From Danxiaibacter flavus (lineage in GTDB: Bacteria; Bacteroidota; Bacteroidia; Chitinophagales; Chitinophagaceae): a DNA stretch of 64,000 bases. A program made the translations under genes and the position numbers. Shown piece after piece: positions 51,285-60,596 of the stretch (its first letter is position 1; the number at the start of each line of letters is the position of its first letter). The notes under the pieces were generated by a model. That model made no database searches. It was not told the origin of the DNA and worked only from the letters and a program-made list of their open reading frames with translations. The DNA is taken from NCBI RefSeq assembly GCF_041060425.1, contig NZ_JAULBC010000005.1, positions 310,001 through 374,000 on the forward strand. The letters are read 5' to 3'.

Positions 51285-53618
51285 CTATACTACTTCCACA
51301 TTAACCTTTTCTGTTTTTATATCCAACTTCGTATGTGCATTTAACAAATATTCTTTTCCTTCTATTGTAATATTAACTGCTTTTGCTGAACGGTTGATTA
51401 AATGAACACCTTCTTTATTGATCTGCACATTTATGATTGCTGAACGGAAGGCAATATTAAATGAAAAGGCTTTCCATTTGCCGGGAATAAACGGATTAAA
51501 GATCAGCCGGTCATTTTGTACACGCATGCCCGCAAATCCATGCACGATACTCATCCAGGTTCCTGCCATTGACGTAATATGTAGTCCGTCTTCTGTGTCA
51601 TTGTTGTAATCATTCAGGTCAAGACGGGCCGTGCGCAAATAGAATTCATAAGCTCGTCTTTCATCACCAAGCTTCGCGGCCAAAACAGCATGAACACATG
51701 GCGACAAAGAACTTTCGTGAACCGTTCTTGGTTCATAAAAATCAAAGTTTCTTCTTATCGTATCAAGATCATAATTCTCTTCAAAGAAGAAGATGCCCTG
51801 CAATACATCAGCCTGTTTGATGAAGCAGGAACGTAAGATCCTGTCCCAGCTCCATTTCTGGTTGATCGGACGTTGGTCTGCAGGAAGATCTTTCACCAAT
51901 ATTTGCTCTTTATCCAGGAACCCGTCTTGCTGAAGAAAAATTCCTCTTTCTTCATCAACCGGAAGGTACATATTGTCGATGATGTGCTGCCATTTACCAA
52001 TTTCTTCAGCATCATTGAACTGAAGTTTATGAGTCAGTGTCCGGAATTTATCAGGAGCGGATTCACGTACAAATTGTACAGATTGGATGGCATAGTCCAT
52101 GCACCAGCATGCCAGCATATTGGTGTACCAGTTATTGTTTACGTTATTTTCATATTCATTCGGACCGGTTACCCCCAACATCACATATTGCTTACGTGCC
52201 TCGCTCCAGTTAACACGCTGGTTCCAGAACCGCGCAATGCCAATCAATACTTCCAGTCCATAATCTGCCATATAGCTTTTATCGTCTGTATAGCGTATGT
52301 AATTATAAATTGCATAGGCTATGGCGCCGTTGCGATGAATTTCTTCAAAAGTGATTTCCCATTCGTTGTGACATTCTTCCCCATTGATCGTTACCATCGG
52401 GTATAACGCGGCACCCTTGTTGAAGCCAAGCTTCTCTGCATTTTCAATTGCTTTACCTAATTGATTGTAGCGATATAGCAGCAATTGTTTCGTAACCCTG
52501 GCATCAGCTGTTGCCAGGTAAAAAGGCACGCAATATGCTTCGGTGTCCCAATAAGTAGAACCACCATATTTTTCACCTGTAAAGCCCTTGGGACCTATGT
52601 TCAATCTTGCATCCTCGCCCGTATAAGTCTGGTTCAGCTGAAAAATATTGAACCGGATTGCCTGCTGTGCGGAAACATCTCCATCAATAACAATATCGCT
52701 TTCCGCCCATTTGGCTGCCCAGGCTTCTTTCTGCTCCTGAAGCATCATATCAAAGCCTTTGGCTACAATTGCATTCACCTGCATTTCGCAAGCAGACAGC
52801 AATTGCTCACGCGGATGATTTTCCGAGGAAAGATTCGCAGCATACTTATAGATAACCGTTTCTTCGTTTGCTTTAACAGCAAGACTGCAGGAGATCCCAA
52901 CAAATTTTTCTTTTGTGATCGCTTCTGTCGGCAGATCCAGCTGCTCACCTCTCTGCGTAACGCAAAAATGCATTCCGGAACAAACATCAAAGCCGGTTTT
53001 CTTTGTGCGAAGCGTAATGAAAGCACCGGACGGATGTACATCTCTGCTTATTTCGTCCCAGAACTTTTCATCGTAATTTGAATCCTGGTTTTTTATATCA
53101 CCATCAATAAAAGGTGTTATAGTAAGGAGGCCGCTAAAGTTTAATGGAGTAACCGAGTAGCTTATCACACCTGTCTCATCATCAACTATGCTGCAAAAAC
53201 GTGTTGAAGTAACTGCCACTTGTTTGCCCGATGGTAAAGTCGCGGTAAAGGAACGCTGCAGATAACCTTCTTGCATATTCAGCTCGCGGCGAAAAGATTC
53301 TACTGTGCATGTATGCAGATCCAATTCTTCGCCATCTATCTGAACGCGAATGCCGATCCAGTTGGCAGCATTGAGCACTTTGGCAAAATATTCAGGGTAA
53401 CCATTTTTCCACCAACCAACGCGCGTTTTATCGGGATAATAAACGCCTGCAATATAATTTCCCTGAAGTGTTTCTCCTGTATAGGTTTCCTCAAAATTAC
53501 CACGCTGGCCCATGCGGCCATTGCCGACGCTAAATATGCTTTCCGAAATTTTATTGTAGGAAGGAACAAAACCTTCCTCTATAATCTTCCACTCATCCGC
53601 TTTAATATATTGCTTCAT
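51285..53618 (-). CDS. GH65 glycoside phosphorylase, probably maltose phosphorylase
   Basis: Splits maltose with phosphate into glucose and beta-glucose-1-phosphate. The 777-residue length is normal and there is no signal peptide, so it acts in the cytosol. The catalytic acid is Glu488 in GVTGPNEYENNVNNNWYT; HNEWEITFEEIHRNGA (417-432) and the phosphate-site VHESSLSPCVHA near 640 are family motifs. Other GH65 specificities (kojibiose, trehalose, nigerose) cannot be excluded, but pgmB and amylase neighbours favour maltose. The start is the ATG at 53616-53618. It follows pgmB on the same strand after a 611-base repeat array. Confidence 0.92.
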   Translation of the reverse strand: MKQYIKADEWKIIEEGFVPSYNKISESIFSVGNGRMGQRGNFEETYTGETLQGNYIAGVYYPDKTRVGWWKNGYPEYFAKVLNAANWIGIRVQIDGEELDLHTCTVESFRRELNMQEGYLQRSFTATLPSGKQVAVTSTRFCSIVDDETGVISYSVTPLNFSGLLTITPFIDGDIKNQDSNYDEKFWDEISRDVHPSGAFITLRTKKTGFDVCSGMHFCVTQRGEQLDLPTEAITKEKFVGISCSLAVKANEETVIYKYAANLSSENHPREQLLSACEMQVNAIVAKGFDMMLQEQKEAWAAKWAESDIVIDGDVSAQQAIRFNIFQLNQTYTGEDARLNIGPKGFTGEKYGGSTYWDTEAYCVPFYLATADARVTKQLLLYRYNQLGKAIENAEKLGFNKGAALYPMVTINGEECHNEWEITFEEIHRNGAIAYAIYNYIRYTDDKSYMADYGLEVLIGIARFWNQRVNWSEARKQYVMLGVTGPNEYENNVNNNWYTNMLACWCMDYAIQSVQFVRESAPDKFRTLTHKLQFNDAEEIGKWQHIIDNMYLPVDEERGIFLQQDGFLDKEQILVKDLPADQRPINQKWSWDRILRSCFIKQADVLQGIFFFEENYDLDTIRRNFDFYEPRTVHESSLSPCVHAVLAAKLGDERRAYEFYLRTARLDLNDYNNDTEDGLHITSMAGTWMSIVHGFAGMRVQNDRLIFNPFIPGKWKAFSFNIAFRSAIINVQINKEGVHLINRSAKAVNITIEGKEYLLNAHTKLDIKTEKVNVEVV

Positions 53619-53666
53619 ATGCTGATTAAAACTTGATTCTAAAATTTATTTCCCGCTTTGCTATTG

Positions 53667-54221
53667 TTTCACGCGGCGAACGCTAAGAAGCGGCGGCGCG
53701 GCATTTTATTCGTAGCGTCGTTGCTCCGCTGCGGACGCTGCGTGAAACTTCTTCCGAAAATTTCTCGCGGCGGGCGCGGAGAGGCGGCGGCGCAGCGGTT
53801 TAATTCTTTGCGTCGTTGCTCCTTTGCGAGCTTTGCGTGAACCTTTCAAAAATTTCTCGTGGCGAGCGCGGAGAGGCGGCGGCGCAGCGATTTAATTCTT
53901 TGCGCCGTTGCTCCTTTGCGAGCTTTGTGTGAAACTCTCAAAAATTTCTCGCGGCGGGCGCGGAGAGGCGGCGTCGCGGCGTTTTAATTCTTTGCGTCGC
54001 TGCTCCTTTGCGGGCTTTGCGTGAAACTCTCAAAAATTTCTCGCGGCGGGCGCGGAGAGGCGGCGGCGCAGCGGTTTAATTCTTTGCGTCGTTGCTTCTT
54101 TGCGACCTTTGCGTGAACCTTTCAAAAGTTTCTCGCGGCGGGCGCGGAGAGGCGGCGACGCGGCGGCTTATTCTTTGCGTCGCTCCTTCTTTGCACCCTT
54201 TGCGTGAAACTGTATTCTCCG
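53667..54221. repeat. GC-rich tandem array, five 92-bp units plus one divergent unit
   Basis: Units start with TTTCTCGCGGCGGGCGCGG or close variants at 53761, 53853, 53945, 54037 and 54129, exactly 92 bp apart; a divergent 94-bp unit starts at 53667. Each has a G-rich arm (GAGAGGCGGCGGCGCAGCG) and a T-rich arm (GCGTCGTTGCTCCTTTGCG, CTTTGCGTGAA) that are roughly complementary. In the unit at 53761, 27 of 33 positions pair if G-T is allowed, eight of them G-T. The composition is far above the surroundings. Open frames across it arise from the bias and are not genes. There are no spacers, so this is not CRISPR. Confidence 0.9.
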
Positions 54222-54229
54222 CGTGAAAC

Positions 54230-54883
54230 TTATATTGATTGAATGTCGGCGATGGTTATTTTGTTGAGGCCGCTGACAAGGATGTCCGCGCCGTGCAAAA
54301 TTTCGGCCGAGCCAATGCCTACCGTATGCATGCCTGCCCGCTTCGCTGCTTCAATACCAGCTTCGGCATCTTCAAAAACCACACAGTGCTGCGGCCGCTC
54401 ATTCACCAACTCAGCGCCTTTTAAAAACACCTGCGGATCTGGTTTTGAAGCTGTCACGATATTTCCATCAACAATTGCATCAAACAACGGCAGCACACCT
54501 GTTTTATCCAATATCAGTTTCGCATTTTTACTGGCGGATCCTAAAACCACTTTATAACCTTTCTCCTTTGCTGCGACCAAAAAATCGTGTGCTCCCGGCA
54601 ATAAGTTTTCAGGTGTCATCTGTTCTATCATTGCCAGGTAGGCGTCATTTTTATGTTTGGCCAATACCTGAATTTCCTCTTCTTCTTTTACCACATTTCC
54701 CCAGCTAAGGATCAGTCTTAATGAGTCTATGCGACTCACTCCCTTCAACTTTTCATTCTGCAATTCTGAAAAATCAAATCCCAACTCGTTGGCCATCTGT
54801 CGCCACGCTTTGTAATGATATACAGCCGTGTCTACAATAACGCCATCCAGATCAAAAATGCAGGTTGTAATAGTGTTTCCCAT
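54230..54883 (-). CDS. pgmB: Beta-phosphoglucomutase
   Basis: Cytosolic HAD-family enzyme that converts beta-glucose-1-phosphate to glucose-6-phosphate through a phospho-Asp. In the 217 residues the nucleophile Asp11 and Asp13 are in FDLDGVIVDTAVYHYKAW, LKGVSR follows as the substrate loop, and GSASKNAK and VFEDAEAGIEAAKRAG complete the HAD motifs. It uses the product of the GH65 enzyme, a standard pairing. The start is the ATG at 54881-54883, 24 bases after the GH13 gene stop. Confidence 0.95.
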   Translation of the reverse strand: MGNTITTCIFDLDGVIVDTAVYHYKAWRQMANELGFDFSELQNEKLKGVSRIDSLRLILSWGNVVKEEEEIQVLAKHKNDAYLAMIEQMTPENLLPGAHDFLVAAKEKGYKVVLGSASKNAKLILDKTGVLPLFDAIVDGNIVTASKPDPQVFLKGAELVNERPQHCVVFEDAEAGIEAAKRAGMHTVGIGSAEILHGADILVSGLNKITIADIQSI

Positions 54884-54907
54884 TCTTATTCAAAAGTTAA
54901 TATTCAA

Positions 54908-56779
54908 TTATTTCAATTCCAGTACCCACGAGGTCTTAGCCGGAATAGTGATCTTTTCTGCAATGGTTATATTATCACCGCTGACTATGTTAGTGGCTTG
55001 CGTAAAGCCTTTCGTTCTTTGTTCAAAGCGGGCTGTTGTAATTGTATGTTCTTTCTCTTCGGGATTTGCAATCACCATTACTGTTTTCTGATCATTATAC
55101 CTGAAGTACACATACACACCATCTTCAGGCACATATTGCATTAATTTACCGGTTTGCAAAACTTCGTTGTTCTTGCGGTAATTGGCCAGTGTGCGGACAA
55201 AATTAAATGCATCATTTTCCTGTGCAGTTCTGCCTTCTGCAGTAAACTTGTTTTCCTTATCGCCTTCCCATCCTCCTTTAAAATCGAAGCGCACCAGGCC
55301 ATCAGGATTAGAAAAATTCTTCATCAGAATTTCTGTGCCATAATACATTTGCGGTATTCCACGTGTGGTTAATAAGATGGAAAGACCAATTTTATATTTT
55401 GCAAGATCTTCACCAACCATCGAGTAATACCTGCTCATGTCATGGTTATCCATAAAGAGCAGGTTGCGGGTAGGATCTTTGTAAACGAAGTCTTCAGACA
55501 GCACACTGTATAATTTTGAGGCACCACTGGTCCAGCCGAATTTGCCATTCAGCGTTTCATAAATACCTTCTTTTACCGCAACATCTGTTACACCCGGAAG
55601 CTTCGTATCAAATCCCTGGTTGATCATGTTGCCTTCGCAATAAAAGGCCTGGCTTACCACTGAGTTTACCAGTGCTTCACCAAAAATGGAAAAGTTGGGA
55701 TATTCAGTTTTCACGGCGGTCATCCATGAAGCCATAAACTTCAGATCATTGTATGGATAAGTATCTATACGAAAACCGTCAACGCCAGCATATTCAATCC
55801 ACCACAGATAGTTTTGGGTAAGATAAGTTGCCACGTAAGGATTGCTTTCGTTCATATCAGGCATGGTTGGCACAAACCATCCGTCTACCTGCAACTTCCA
55901 GTCAATATCAGATCTGTAAGGATCCATTGCAGGTTGATCTTTATATGTTGTCTGCGTATACTTTGGCCAGGGATGCACCCAATCTTTCATGGGCATGTCT
56001 TTCATAAACCAGTGTTCATTGCCACAATGGTTGGGCACAACATCTTTAATAACTTTCAGACCGATGCTGTGGCATTTTTCCACATAACTTTTATACAATT
56101 CGTTTGTCCCGTAACGCGGATCAATCTTGTAAAAATCAGTTCCTGCATACCCATGATAAGATGCCTGCGGCTGGTCGTTTTCAATTTCCGGCGTCATCCA
56201 TATAGCAGTAACGCCAAGATCCTTGAGGTAATCCAGGTGATTCATCACACCTTCTATATCACCACCATGACGATAATACATGGAGTCACGATTCAACGTG
56301 GTTTCCTTCATGCCTTTTACAATATCGTTTGTTTTATCCCCGTTGGAAAAACGATCCGGCATCAGCAGGTAAATAAAGTCTTTATTTGTAACGCCCTGCG
56401 CCCTGTTGGTTGAAGTATTTTTTTCTTTCAGCTCGTAGGCGTAAGTAAGTTTCTTTTCTTTTTTCTGATTTGATGAAAAACTGATATCAAACTTTCCGGG
56501 TTTTGCAGATGCATTAATATTCAGATCAATGAACAGGTAATTTGGATTTTCTACCTTATTCACTTTCACCAATTGCACACCCGGATAATTGATGCTAATG
56601 GCGCGTGATGCGATATTGTTCCCATGGACCAACAGCTGTAACTGCTGATTTTTCATCCCTGTGAACCAATTCATCGGTTCAACGCGATCGAGCGCAGCGA
56701 TCGATTGTGCACCTACGTGTACTTGCGAAATGATAAAAACAAACGCGATAAAAAAAACAATCTTTCTTTTCATGAGCAT
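54908..56779 (-). CDS. Periplasmic neopullulanase/cyclomaltodextrinase-like GH13 (SusA-like)
   Basis: Exported GH13 enzyme of about 623 residues. The signal peptide (KRKIVFFIAFVFIISQVHV) precedes an N-terminal beta domain (about 30-130) typical of cyclomaltodextrinases and Bacteroides SusA. Catalytic regions: VIKDVVPNHCG, DGFRIDTYPY (nucleophile Asp), IFGEALVN (Glu) and FMDNHDMSRY (Asp). It should degrade imported maltodextrins in the periplasm. An in-frame TTG lies further upstream, but the ATGs at 56777-56779 and 56771-56773 are more credible; I give the longer of these two. It is 24 bases ahead of pgmB. Confidence 0.92.
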   Translation of the reverse strand: MLMKRKIVFFIAFVFIISQVHVGAQSIAALDRVEPMNWFTGMKNQQLQLLVHGNNIASRAISINYPGVQLVKVNKVENPNYLFIDLNINASAKPGKFDISFSSNQKKEKKLTYAYELKEKNTSTNRAQGVTNKDFIYLLMPDRFSNGDKTNDIVKGMKETTLNRDSMYYRHGGDIEGVMNHLDYLKDLGVTAIWMTPEIENDQPQASYHGYAGTDFYKIDPRYGTNELYKSYVEKCHSIGLKVIKDVVPNHCGNEHWFMKDMPMKDWVHPWPKYTQTTYKDQPAMDPYRSDIDWKLQVDGWFVPTMPDMNESNPYVATYLTQNYLWWIEYAGVDGFRIDTYPYNDLKFMASWMTAVKTEYPNFSIFGEALVNSVVSQAFYCEGNMINQGFDTKLPGVTDVAVKEGIYETLNGKFGWTSGASKLYSVLSEDFVYKDPTRNLLFMDNHDMSRYYSMVGEDLAKYKIGLSILLTTRGIPQMYYGTEILMKNFSNPDGLVRFDFKGGWEGDKENKFTAEGRTAQENDAFNFVRTLANYRKNNEVLQTGKLMQYVPEDGVYVYFRYNDQKTVMVIANPEEKEHTITTARFEQRTKGFTQATNIVSGDNITIAEKITIPAKTSWVLELK

Positions 56780-56874
56780 TGTTGTTTCAAAATGAATCAA
56801 AATTCCTGAGACAAACCTGAGACCAATAACAAGTTAATATTTAAGATCACTTTTAAAATATCGATCTCTCAATT

Positions 56875-59439
56875 TTAGTTTAAAATGCTACTGCTGAACA
56901 AATGATATTCGCCCGGCTGCAGCGTTGCCGCATAATTTCCACTTACGGTTATCGCTGCGTTGCCATTCAGACAATCATACCAGGTTCCGGATGCCGGAAA
57001 CGGGATTTTTACCTCCTGCGGCACCACGTCAAAATTGCCCACCACTACAACATTTGAATTCGTACCAGTAAGTTTTATAGATTTTGTTTTTCCACTTAAA
57101 TCATACTGGAAATTGGTTGTTGCGAATACCTCATTGTTCTTTTTCAATGACGCCATTTTCGCGAACACATTATATAGCGCAACGCGACCGGGATCATTCC
57201 TGTAGTTCCACAGTATTGGCTTTTCGCCGGTTCTTCCGTTTTGTTCAATCGAAATATCGTAACCTAGTTCACCAAACTGCCAGATCATTTTTGGCCCGGG
57301 CATGGCAAACAAGAATGCAGCTGCCATTTTCTGCCGGTTCAGTGCTGTCGCCTCGTCCTTTACACTGTAACTACCAGAAGCATTTCCGTATTGAATGTTC
57401 TTGAACATCAGTCTTTCTTCATCATGGCTCTCTATATAGGTTACGAGATTGTAAGGTTGAGTAAAACCATGTGCAGAATAAAAACCTCTTGAAAGGTCTG
57501 AGCCATCGGAATAGCCCATTGTTGCCTGGTTCATGCTGGCATTCAAATTATTCCACAACATCATTCCTTCAGCAGAAAGTTCCTGTTCTTCCCTGTCTTC
57601 AGCAAAATGTTCGAGTATTACATAGAAATTATTATTATCAACAGTTTTGATGAAGTTGTTGTAGTCTTTCCAGATAGCAATGCGGCTTGCATCATACTGG
57701 CTCCATGCATTTACATCATCGCCTGAATTCTTTTGAGTGAACCCTTTTGACAGATCGAAGCGATAGCCATCTATTTTATATTCCTGCATCCAGAATCTCA
57801 TTACATTTTTGCAGAAATATTTTGTAGCCTGACTTTCGTGATTAAAGTCGTATCCTACACTGTAAGGATGTGTTGCCTGCTGGTTAAACCACGGACTGTT
57901 TGCCGCCGGTTTGTCATTTTCAAAATACAATTGCACCATTGGTGACTGTCCGAACGAATGATTGAGCACCATATCTAACACTACCGCCATTCCTTTTTGA
58001 TGACATTTGTCTATTAGTGCCTTCAGCTCATTTTTTGTGCCGTAGTATTTATCAGGTGAAAAGTAAAAATCAGGATTGTAACCCCAGCTTGAATTGCCTT
58101 CAAATTCATTAACTGGCATCAGCTCAATTGCGTTCACGCCTAAACGGCTTAAATAGCTTAATGTATCTTCAAGCGTTTTGTAATTATGCGCCGCCATAAA
58201 ATCACGCATGTGCAATTCATAAATTACAAGGTTCTGCTTTTGCGGACGTGTAAAGTTTAAAACCTGCCACACATAGCTTGCCGGGTTTCCCTGCATGACA
58301 CTCACTATGCCCGTAGTTTTTCCTGTCGGATAAGCTTTCAGGTTAGGATAGGTGGAAGCGTTAATATACTGGTCGTTATCAGGATCCAATATTTTTTCAC
58401 AGTACGGATCTGCGATTTTCAGGCTGCCATTAACCAGGTATTGATAAGCATATTCTTTATTCGGATCCAGTCCGTCTATCTGAATCCACCATATATTGCC
58501 ATCTAATGACCGCTTCATAAATCCTTTTGGATCTGGCTGCCAATTATTGAAATCTCCTATCACAAAGAGGTTTTGTTTACCAGGTGCATATAATTTGAAA
58601 ATGGCAGACGTCCCGTTATTGATAAAAGTAACGCCGTCTTTCGCCCCGGCAGGAGGATCCGCAACTTCAACAATGCCTGTTAAAAGAAAACTTTGTTCAA
58701 CGCTATTGTTGGCAACCACCTTGATTAACTGCGGACCGCCAACTGTTATTTTTGCCTTACCACTAATGGTTGTAGCATTGGCTGCTGAAGCAAATGTTAC
58801 GCCGTTCAGCATTAAGGTGAGGTTTGCTGCTTGTGAAGAAATAGCTGATATGTTCACTTCATCACCGATAGCACTTGCATTAACACCCACCGGCACCGGG
58901 TTGAACTTTGGCTCAAACTCTGGATTGGTAAAGCGAAGATTTAATTGAGTGTGATCGTAAACCGGAATAAACATGTCGCTTCCATCAGCATTGCGCGCAA
59001 CCTTAGATCCATCGGCATTGCGAAACAGAACCGCGAGCTTCAATATTTTTTCTCCCTGGGGAACATTATAAAAAGAACGGGGAACAAAGCTTATGGAGAA
59101 TTTATTATTTCCCAAAGCCTTTGCTTTCGCCGCAGCAGGGGCTGCGACACTCCAATCGTACTTCACATATTTCCAGCCGCCATTGCTTTGATCTGTTACC
59201 ACACCTGAATAGATGTAAACATCTCCTGCAACATTGCTCAGTTCTTTATTTCCTTTTGAAGCGTCGAATGTAATAACAATAGTATCGTTCGCCGAAGGAA
59301 AATCCGGAGACCATGTTATCAGGCCCTGCTGTTGTGTAACAGAAGGGGTAGCAGGCTGCTCCTGTGTAGGAGTACCTATTTTTTTACAGGCTACAGAAAA
59401 TGCAATAAGCGTAAGAAAAAGGGAGAATACTCTTTTCAT
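56875..59439 (-). CDS. Surface GH13 lipoprotein with CBM48-like domain
   Basis: Lipoprotein of 854 residues (FSVAC, Cys18). Domains in order: two or three N-terminal beta-sandwich domains (about 40-260), a CBM48/isoamylase-N-like domain (about 268-360, KLYAPGKQNLFVIGDFNNWQ), and a GH13 catalytic domain from about 400 with VVLDMVLNHSFG, DGYRFDLSKGF, VILEHFAEDREE and YIESHDEERL. The layout fits a pullulanase or amylase on the outer-membrane surface, the functional place of SusG. The lipid anchor and the position after susE support this; bond specificity is open. The start is the ATG at 59437-59439. Confidence 0.9.
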   Translation of the reverse strand: MKRVFSLFLTLIAFSVACKKIGTPTQEQPATPSVTQQQGLITWSPDFPSANDTIVITFDASKGNKELSNVAGDVYIYSGVVTDQSNGGWKYVKYDWSVAAPAAAKAKALGNNKFSISFVPRSFYNVPQGEKILKLAVLFRNADGSKVARNADGSDMFIPVYDHTQLNLRFTNPEFEPKFNPVPVGVNASAIGDEVNISAISSQAANLTLMLNGVTFASAANATTISGKAKITVGGPQLIKVVANNSVEQSFLLTGIVEVADPPAGAKDGVTFINNGTSAIFKLYAPGKQNLFVIGDFNNWQPDPKGFMKRSLDGNIWWIQIDGLDPNKEYAYQYLVNGSLKIADPYCEKILDPDNDQYINASTYPNLKAYPTGKTTGIVSVMQGNPASYVWQVLNFTRPQKQNLVIYELHMRDFMAAHNYKTLEDTLSYLSRLGVNAIELMPVNEFEGNSSWGYNPDFYFSPDKYYGTKNELKALIDKCHQKGMAVVLDMVLNHSFGQSPMVQLYFENDKPAANSPWFNQQATHPYSVGYDFNHESQATKYFCKNVMRFWMQEYKIDGYRFDLSKGFTQKNSGDDVNAWSQYDASRIAIWKDYNNFIKTVDNNNFYVILEHFAEDREEQELSAEGMMLWNNLNASMNQATMGYSDGSDLSRGFYSAHGFTQPYNLVTYIESHDEERLMFKNIQYGNASGSYSVKDEATALNRQKMAAAFLFAMPGPKMIWQFGELGYDISIEQNGRTGEKPILWNYRNDPGRVALYNVFAKMASLKKNNEVFATTNFQYDLSGKTKSIKLTGTNSNVVVVGNFDVVPQEVKIPFPASGTWYDCLNGNAAITVSGNYAATLQPGEYHLFSSSILN

Positions 59440-59446
59440 GCTATGA

Positions 59447-59526
59447 GCTTTCAGCTATGAGCTATCAGCCGTAAGACGTTACAACCATAATATTGGAGAA
59501 CGCTTAAGGCTGAGAGCTGGAGCTGA
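59447..59526. repeat. Stuttering AGCTATGAGCT words after susE
   Basis: GAGCTTTCAGCTATGAGC and GCTATCAGCCGTAAG near 59451-59477 are followed by AGGCTGAGAGCTGGAGCTG near 59507-59525, imperfectly inverted relative to each other, just past the susE stop. Relatives lie at 21148-21186, 37827-37858 and 40611-40636. Confidence 0.5.
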
Positions 59527-59536
59527 TTCCAATTTT

Positions 59537-60577
59537 TTAATGCTTTTTCAGTATGTAGGTAAACTTCGCGGGATTGCTCAGGTCTAGCGTTACATCATAT
59601 GTTCCCGCTGCATCTATAACCAGGTTGGCGCCACCATTTGTCAACGTGCCTTCTGCATCCCCTTTTCCAAGATTTATTGCCCAGTCTTTATTCGCACGGA
59701 ATTTCATTTCACCTGCGGCAAGTGACAATGTCAATTTCCATGTATTTGAGGCGGCATCAAATTGCATCACTTGATCATTTACGGCATCCCATCCACCAAC
59801 TGCAGAACCAATGATTGCCCAAACTGTTTTAGTATATTTCCAGGTAAGGTCATCAATGTTCGCTTCTATCAGGTAGTATGCGGGATCTGGTACTGTGAGG
59901 TTATCACCGGTTGTGCTCAATTTACCAGGACCGCCCGTTCCATAATTGGTATGGTTCCAATCTGCCGCGCTGGTTATCTTAAACATGGTGTTTGCATCGG
60001 GGAAATTTACATAGCCTGAATGCAAGCCTTTTCCATCCCCGGAATACAGCTGTGGCGCAGTTGCAGGAGACCAGTTCTGGTAGCTTCCGGGCATCCATAA
60101 CCAGGACTCTTTCAGGTATGAATTGATGGTGAGATCAACCACATTTGAATAAGTGGCAGGATATGAATCGCTGATCTTTGCCTGTACCCTTGCTTCGGCA
60201 GCATCAGAAGTATAGGCTGTCAACCCAAGTTTCAAAGCAATGCTATTCAGCTGATCAACTGTTAAGGTAGCTGATGCTGTACCGTTTGCGAAAGTCATCC
60301 CTACCGACTGTGCGGAATCAAAGTTCTTTCCTTTTTTGCCAAACTGCAATGTATAGGTAACCACCGCATCGTAACCAAAGTTGGATGCGGAGCTTGTAAA
60401 CGTAGCGGCATTGTTTGCTGCGCTGTCTTTCTTTAAAACAAAATCCGTTTGAGAAGCAGCGAGTGTAATTGCACTGCCCTGGTTCGCTGTAGTGCGTACT
60501 TCATCTTTTTTACAGGATACGCCGAACAACGAAACAAGCGCAGCAAGCAATGTTAATATGGTGAGTCTTTTTTTCAT
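59537..60577 (-). CDS. susE: SusE/SusF-type surface starch-binding lipoprotein
   Basis: Lipoprotein of 346 residues (SLFGVSC, Cys22). It has an N-terminal Ig-like SusE domain (about 35-150, ITLAASQTDFVLKKDSAANN) and two C-terminal starch-binding modules, the first around SWLWMPGSYQNWSPATAPQL and the second around VWAIIGSAVGGWD and TWKLTLSLAAGEMKFRANKD. It holds starch or maltodextrin at the cell surface for SusC/SusD. Only one SusE/F-type gene is seen. I use the ATG at 60575-60577. The gap to susD is 19 bases, so the genes share a transcript. Confidence 0.9.
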   Translation of the reverse strand: MKKRLTILTLLAALVSLFGVSCKKDEVRTTANQGSAITLAASQTDFVLKKDSAANNAATFTSSASNFGYDAVVTYTLQFGKKGKNFDSAQSVGMTFANGTASATLTVDQLNSIALKLGLTAYTSDAAEARVQAKISDSYPATYSNVVDLTINSYLKESWLWMPGSYQNWSPATAPQLYSGDGKGLHSGYVNFPDANTMFKITSAADWNHTNYGTGGPGKLSTTGDNLTVPDPAYYLIEANIDDLTWKYTKTVWAIIGSAVGGWDAVNDQVMQFDAASNTWKLTLSLAAGEMKFRANKDWAINLGKGDAEGTLTNGGANLVIDAAGTYDVTLDLSNPAKFTYILKKH

Positions 60578-60596
60578 GACACGAGATTTGTAATGA

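Noticed and set aside
53667..54221. CRISPR array or coding region in the GC-rich repeats
   Set aside because: There are no unique spacers; whole 92-bp units repeat. Open frames come from the GC bias, and no cas gene is near.
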